DNA from: Candidatus Thalassarchaeaceae archaeon
GTDB lineage: Archaea > Thermoplasmatota > Poseidoniia > Poseidoniales > Thalassarchaeaceae
Direction: 5' to 3'
DNA length: 42,747 nt
NCBI GenBank assembly: GCA_023700255.1
Contig: JAJPRD010000002.1
Span: 1 to 42,747 of the forward strand
The notes under the pieces were generated by a model. It made no database searches, was not told the DNA's origin, and saw only the letters and a list, made by a program, of their open reading frames with translations. A program made the translations under genes and the position numbers. Every line of letters begins with the position of its first letter. Position 1 is the first letter of the stretch. Shown here in pieces: positions 39,737 to 42,747 of the stretch.

Positions 39737-41002
39737 ATGAGTGCTTCAGCAGGCGACTTTGTTACACCAGGCACATCTGTTGTAATTGATGATGGATTAA
39801 CTCTTGGAGATGGCATAATTTCCACTGAATCTGGTTTTTTAGCATTGCTTTCAGGGAAGTTAGTTGAAAATAGCGGGGTAGTTTCTGTAGAGATAGAAGG
39901 TTCTACCGCTAACTTACCAAAAATTGGTGATGTAGTAATAGGGCAAGTAAACCGTCTCAATGCTAAAACTGCTGAAATTAGAATTCTTCATATTGAGAAT
40001 AAAAAAGGGGGAGAAAGAGGTATTCCTGCACTAAAATTATTTGCAGATATATATGTTACCGATTTTGTCGATCGATACCTGCCTTCAGCAGGAGATGCAA
40101 TGCGTTCTAGAGATATAGTTAGAGCGAAAATAACTCAGTTTGAACCAATGCTAAAGGCATCAACTCGTGAAGATCCTGAACTCGGTGTATTATTCGCAAT
40201 TTGTCCAGCATGTGGTAAAGAGCTTGAAAAAAGCGATTCAGTACCTGATTTTAACGTATCATGTCCTAGATGTGATTATACTGGTTATCGAGCGCTTTCT
40301 AGTGGTTTTGGCCACGGATATAAAATCCCTGAAGATACAGATGTTGAATCATTAAATCGTTCAGGTGAGCGTTGGTCGTCCGAAGCAGAAAAAATGTTGG
40401 GTCATGATGGTGCACGTCCTTATCTTTCTCCTTTGGCAGATTTTAGAAGAGGCATTAATCATGAGATTCCAGCATCCGCTGCTAAGATGCGTGGTAATAA
40501 TTCTGGAGGTAATCGTTCAGGTGGTCAACGTAGAGAGATGCATAAAACAACCTGTACTATGTGTTCAACTTCTACACAAGTACCATTCAAACCAACTCCA
40601 GGTAAACCTATACGATGTCGTGATTGTATGAATAAGGTTAATGACGGCACTGCAAGTAAAGAAGAATTGTCTGCAGAGCGAGTGGTTCTGAAATCTGCTA
40701 GAGCTAAATCAGGTGAATCTTCCGGTGTGAAGTTATTCGTTGGTAGTATCTCTTGGGATGCTTCAGAGGATGACTTAGAAAAATTATTTTCTACTTATGG
40801 TGAATTAAAAGAAGTTCATATCGCTAAAGATCGAGAGACTGGGAAATCAAGAGGTTTTGCTTTCATTAAGTTTTCAAACCTCAAAGATGGTCAAAAAGCA
40901 GTGAAAGAATTAGATGGTTCAGAATTCCATGGTAGGAAACTCAGTGTCCAAGAATCTAATGAATCTCGTGGCGGGTCTAATGATAGGCGTCGTAGGAAGT
41001 AA
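39737..41002 (+). CDS. csl4: Exosome subunit Csl4 fused to a CxxC-x17-CxxC zinc domain and an RRM
   Basis: Residues 1-185 are archaeal Csl4, the RNA-binding cap of the exosome. They comprise an N-terminal domain (FVTPGTSVVIDDG), an S1-like domain (about 62-140) and the zinc ribbon CPAC...CPRC (156, 159, 176, 179). After a Gly/Arg-rich linker comes a second zinc motif, TCTMCSTSTQVPFKPTPGKP then CRDC (273, 276, 294, 297; exactly 17 residues between the pairs). A canonical RRM follows (332-406) with RNP2 KLFVGS and RNP1 KSRGFAFI, then an Arg/Ser/Gly tail. Ordinary archaeal Csl4 stops at about 180-200 residues. ATG 39737 is chosen; a TTG at 39689 is in frame but unlikely. The fused domains probably widen RNA contact. 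Confidence 0.88.
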   Translation: MSASAGDFVTPGTSVVIDDGLTLGDGIISTESGFLALLSGKLVENSGVVSVEIEGSTANLPKIGDVVIGQVNRLNAKTAEIRILHIENKKGGERGIPALKLFADIYVTDFVDRYLPSAGDAMRSRDIVRAKITQFEPMLKASTREDPELGVLFAICPACGKELEKSDSVPDFNVSCPRCDYTGYRALSSGFGHGYKIPEDTDVESLNRSGERWSSEAEKMLGHDGARPYLSPLADFRRGINHEIPASAAKMRGNNSGGNRSGGQRREMHKTTCTMCSTSTQVPFKPTPGKPIRCRDCMNKVNDGTASKEELSAERVVLKSARAKSGESSGVKLFVGSISWDASEDDLEKLFSTYGELKEVHIAKDRETGKSRGFAFIKFSNLKDGQKAVKELDGSEFHGRKLSVQESNESRGGSNDRRRRK

Positions 41003-41013
41003 GAGAGTTATTC

Positions 41014-42747
41014 ATGGCCAATACTGATACCCCAACCGATATGGAGGGGTGGCTGGTAATCGATGGTTACGAGGATGAGCCTGCTGCTTTTGGCGTGCCT
41101 AACTACCTTGGTTTTCATATAAGGTATATCTGTGGAGTTTTAGAATCTCGAGGGATTCCTTACACCTATATGACTGTAGATCAGTGGCGGTTGAAGTATA
41201 AGCATCTCATTAAAAATAAAATTGATAGAGATCAACTTCGCCGTGAATTATCGAATTTATCAGGGACGATAGTTCTTGCTGGCTCTATTGTTCCCGGTAA
41301 ATATGTGCGAGGCACCCCTATTAGTCAGAAAGAATTGGACGAAATTCTTGCAGTATTTCCCAAAGAACAACCAATTTTGTGTGGTGGTTGGGCTATTAAA
41401 AATTGGCGTTATTCTGGCTGGACACCTTTACGTTCGAATTTATTTTGTGCAGTTAATGATATTGATGCCTCGCTTAATGATTTCATATCTACTGGTGCTT
41501 GGAAGCATAGTAAAAGGACCCAAGAACAGTGGTCGTTATGGGCTCATCATGGTTCTAAATCAAAGGCAGTGACTGATCATCCGGATTTATTGACAGAAGA
41601 TGGTCGTTCAGGGCCATTAACCTATGAAATTGAACTTTATCAGGGCTGTGTGAGATTCAAAAGAGGGTGTAAATTTTGTATTGAACCCAAAAAGGGTGTC
41701 CCTCTATGGCGCAGTGAAGAGGATGTATTGAGAGAGATATCTAGCGCTATTGATTCTGGTGTACGTAACATCCGTATTGGAGGTGCAACAGATATCTACA
41801 CTTACCGTGCAGAGGGCGTCAGAGATCTTGAATACCCTATCCCTAATCCTGAGCCTATTTCTAAAGTTCTTTATGGTGCCAGAGATGATGAAAGATTGGA
41901 AATATTACATGTAGATAATGGCAATCCTTCAATAGTTGCAGAGAATATTGAACCATCTACGGAGATAACAAAATGTATGATCGATACTCTTAGTGATGGT
42001 GCAGTTTTATCCTTTGGTTTAGAATCTGCTGATCCTAAAGTTCATGGAATGAATTGGCTTAATTGTGATTCAGAGCAACTTAAGATTGCGATCAGGCATA
42101 TCAATGATTTTGGCAGATTTAGGGGTGAAAGAGGTCTACCTAAACTTCTACCTGGTCTCAATTTCATCGCAGGATTAAACGGAGAAAATAAAAATAGCTA
42201 TGCTTTGAACCTTCGATTATTAGAAGATTTACGTTCTGAAGGTTTATGGTTAAGGCGAATTAATATAAGACAGGTAGAAGGCCAAGGTTTTCAAGAAATT
42301 TCAGAGCCAGATTTTCATTCATTCAAGAAAACAGTTCGTGAAAGAATCGATAAACCGTTACTCGAAGAAATGTTTCCTACCGGTTTAATTTTAAATGATA
42401 TTTGGTGGGAAACTCATGGGGATAGGATTCGAATACCTGAACACGTTTTGAATCCAATTCATAGAGATCCATCAATATATGGTAAATCCGGTATTACTTT
42501 TGGTAGACAAATTGGTGCATACCCAATTTTAGTAGGTGTACCTTACCAAATACCACTTGAAAACAGTTCAGATATCTTAGTTACTGGGCACGGAATGAGG
42601 AGTATCTCTGGTGTGGAAATAGGACTTAATATTAATTCAGTATCTCAACAACAGTTGGAATCTATACCGGGAATTGGTAAAAAAGCAGCTTGGAGAATTG
42701 TTAGTACCCGTGCAAAAGCGAGTCGTAAATCGGAAGTCCCTTTCGAG
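41014..42747 (+). CDS. COG1031-type radical SAM protein with helix-hairpin-helix (3' end cut by window)
   Basis: From ATG 41014 the frame runs open to the last base (578 codons), so the C-terminus is missing. The start WLVIDGYEDEPAAFGVPNYLG and RYICGVLESRGIPY match the archaeal COG1031 family. The radical SAM cysteines are in GCVRFKRGCKFC (residues 212, 219, 222), spaced C-x6-C-x2-C rather than the common C-x3-C-x2-C. RNIRIGGATDIYTY and FGLESADPKVHGMN follow. Near the edge a helix-hairpin-helix motif (LESIPGIGKKAAWRIV) suggests nucleic acid binding. The substrate is not established. It follows csl4 by 11 bases, so an RNA modification role is a reasonable inference. Confidence 0.87.
   Translation, partial: MANTDTPTDMEGWLVIDGYEDEPAAFGVPNYLGFHIRYICGVLESRGIPYTYMTVDQWRLKYKHLIKNKIDRDQLRRELSNLSGTIVLAGSIVPGKYVRGTPISQKELDEILAVFPKEQPILCGGWAIKNWRYSGWTPLRSNLFCAVNDIDASLNDFISTGAWKHSKRTQEQWSLWAHHGSKSKAVTDHPDLLTEDGRSGPLTYEIELYQGCVRFKRGCKFCIEPKKGVPLWRSEEDVLREISSAIDSGVRNIRIGGATDIYTYRAEGVRDLEYPIPNPEPISKVLYGARDDERLEILHVDNGNPSIVAENIEPSTEITKCMIDTLSDGAVLSFGLESADPKVHGMNWLNCDSEQLKIAIRHINDFGRFRGERGLPKLLPGLNFIAGLNGENKNSYALNLRLLEDLRSEGLWLRRINIRQVEGQGFQEISEPDFHSFKKTVRERIDKPLLEEMFPTGLILNDIWWETHGDRIRIPEHVLNPIHRDPSIYGKSGITFGRQIGAYPILVGVPYQIPLENSSDILVTGHGMRSISGVEIGLNINSVSQQQLESIPGIGKKAAWRIVSTRAKASRKSEVPFE

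Noticed and set aside
40167-40631. Short plus-strand frames overlapping csl4
   Set aside because: They are out-of-frame readings of the Csl4-RRM gene and lack starts with ribosome-binding sites.

Overview
The window reads as a chromosome segment of a planktonic euryarchaeon, most probably Marine Group II (Poseidoniales). This taxonomic call is an inference from gene content. Archaeal/eukaryote-type information genes (an NMD3-like ribosome factor, exosome subunit Csl4, a METTL5-like rRNA methyltransferase, a COG1031 radical SAM protein) sit beside genes of bacterial ancestry (MutS/MutL, GyrA/GyrB, RmuC, Maf, a Ccm-type cytochrome c maturation system). There are also very large secreted, membrane-anchored proteases (M30 with PKD-like repeats; S8 with CARDB-like repeats), as expected for a protein-degrading marine heterotroph. 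The DNA is AT-rich and extremely compact. No gap between genes reaches 300 bases, and the largest is about 190 bases. Several gene pairs share start or stop codons. No mobile element, CRISPR array, rRNA or integrase was seen.

Layout from left to right: mutS (5' end cut by the window) and mutL on plus. On minus, gyrB-gyrA, tRNA-Ser(GCU), a DUF4105 protein and aroA, converging on mutL. aroD on plus, divergent from gyrB across a spacer rich in inverted repeats. On minus, an M30-like PKD metalloprotease followed by a small exported protein. Divergent from it on plus, a glutaminyl cyclase, an unknown membrane protein and a thymidylate-kinase-like fusion. On minus, sufC-sufB-sufD, then a 46-residue cysteine-rich protein and a DUF2085 membrane protein; an Nfu-like scaffold is divergent from sufC. 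On minus, rhomboid protease, giant S8 protease and Maf. On plus, a ccmA-ccmB fusion, ccmC, a tiny ccmD, nmd3 and a sugar-phosphate isomerase. On minus, rmuC and an M23 peptidase. On plus, asd, the METTL5-like methyltransferase, a Csl4-zinc-RRM fusion and a COG1031 radical SAM gene cut by the right edge.

Functional themes are DNA repair and topology (mutSL, gyrBA, rmuC), aromatic and aspartate-family amino acid synthesis (aroA, aroD, asd), Fe-S cluster assembly (sufCBD, nfu), cytochrome c maturation (ccmAB-C-D), RNA/ribosome maturation (nmd3, METTL5-like, csl4) and an envelope proteolysis group (M30, glutaminyl cyclase, rhomboid, S8, M23). No wholly new multi-gene system is proven here. The best leads are the Csl4-RRM fusion, the CcmA-CcmB fusion with its very small CcmD, the 46-residue cysteine-rich protein after sufD, the thymidylate-kinase fusion with altered motifs, and the rhomboid/S8 pair whose proteins both end in cysteine-rich cytosolic tails.
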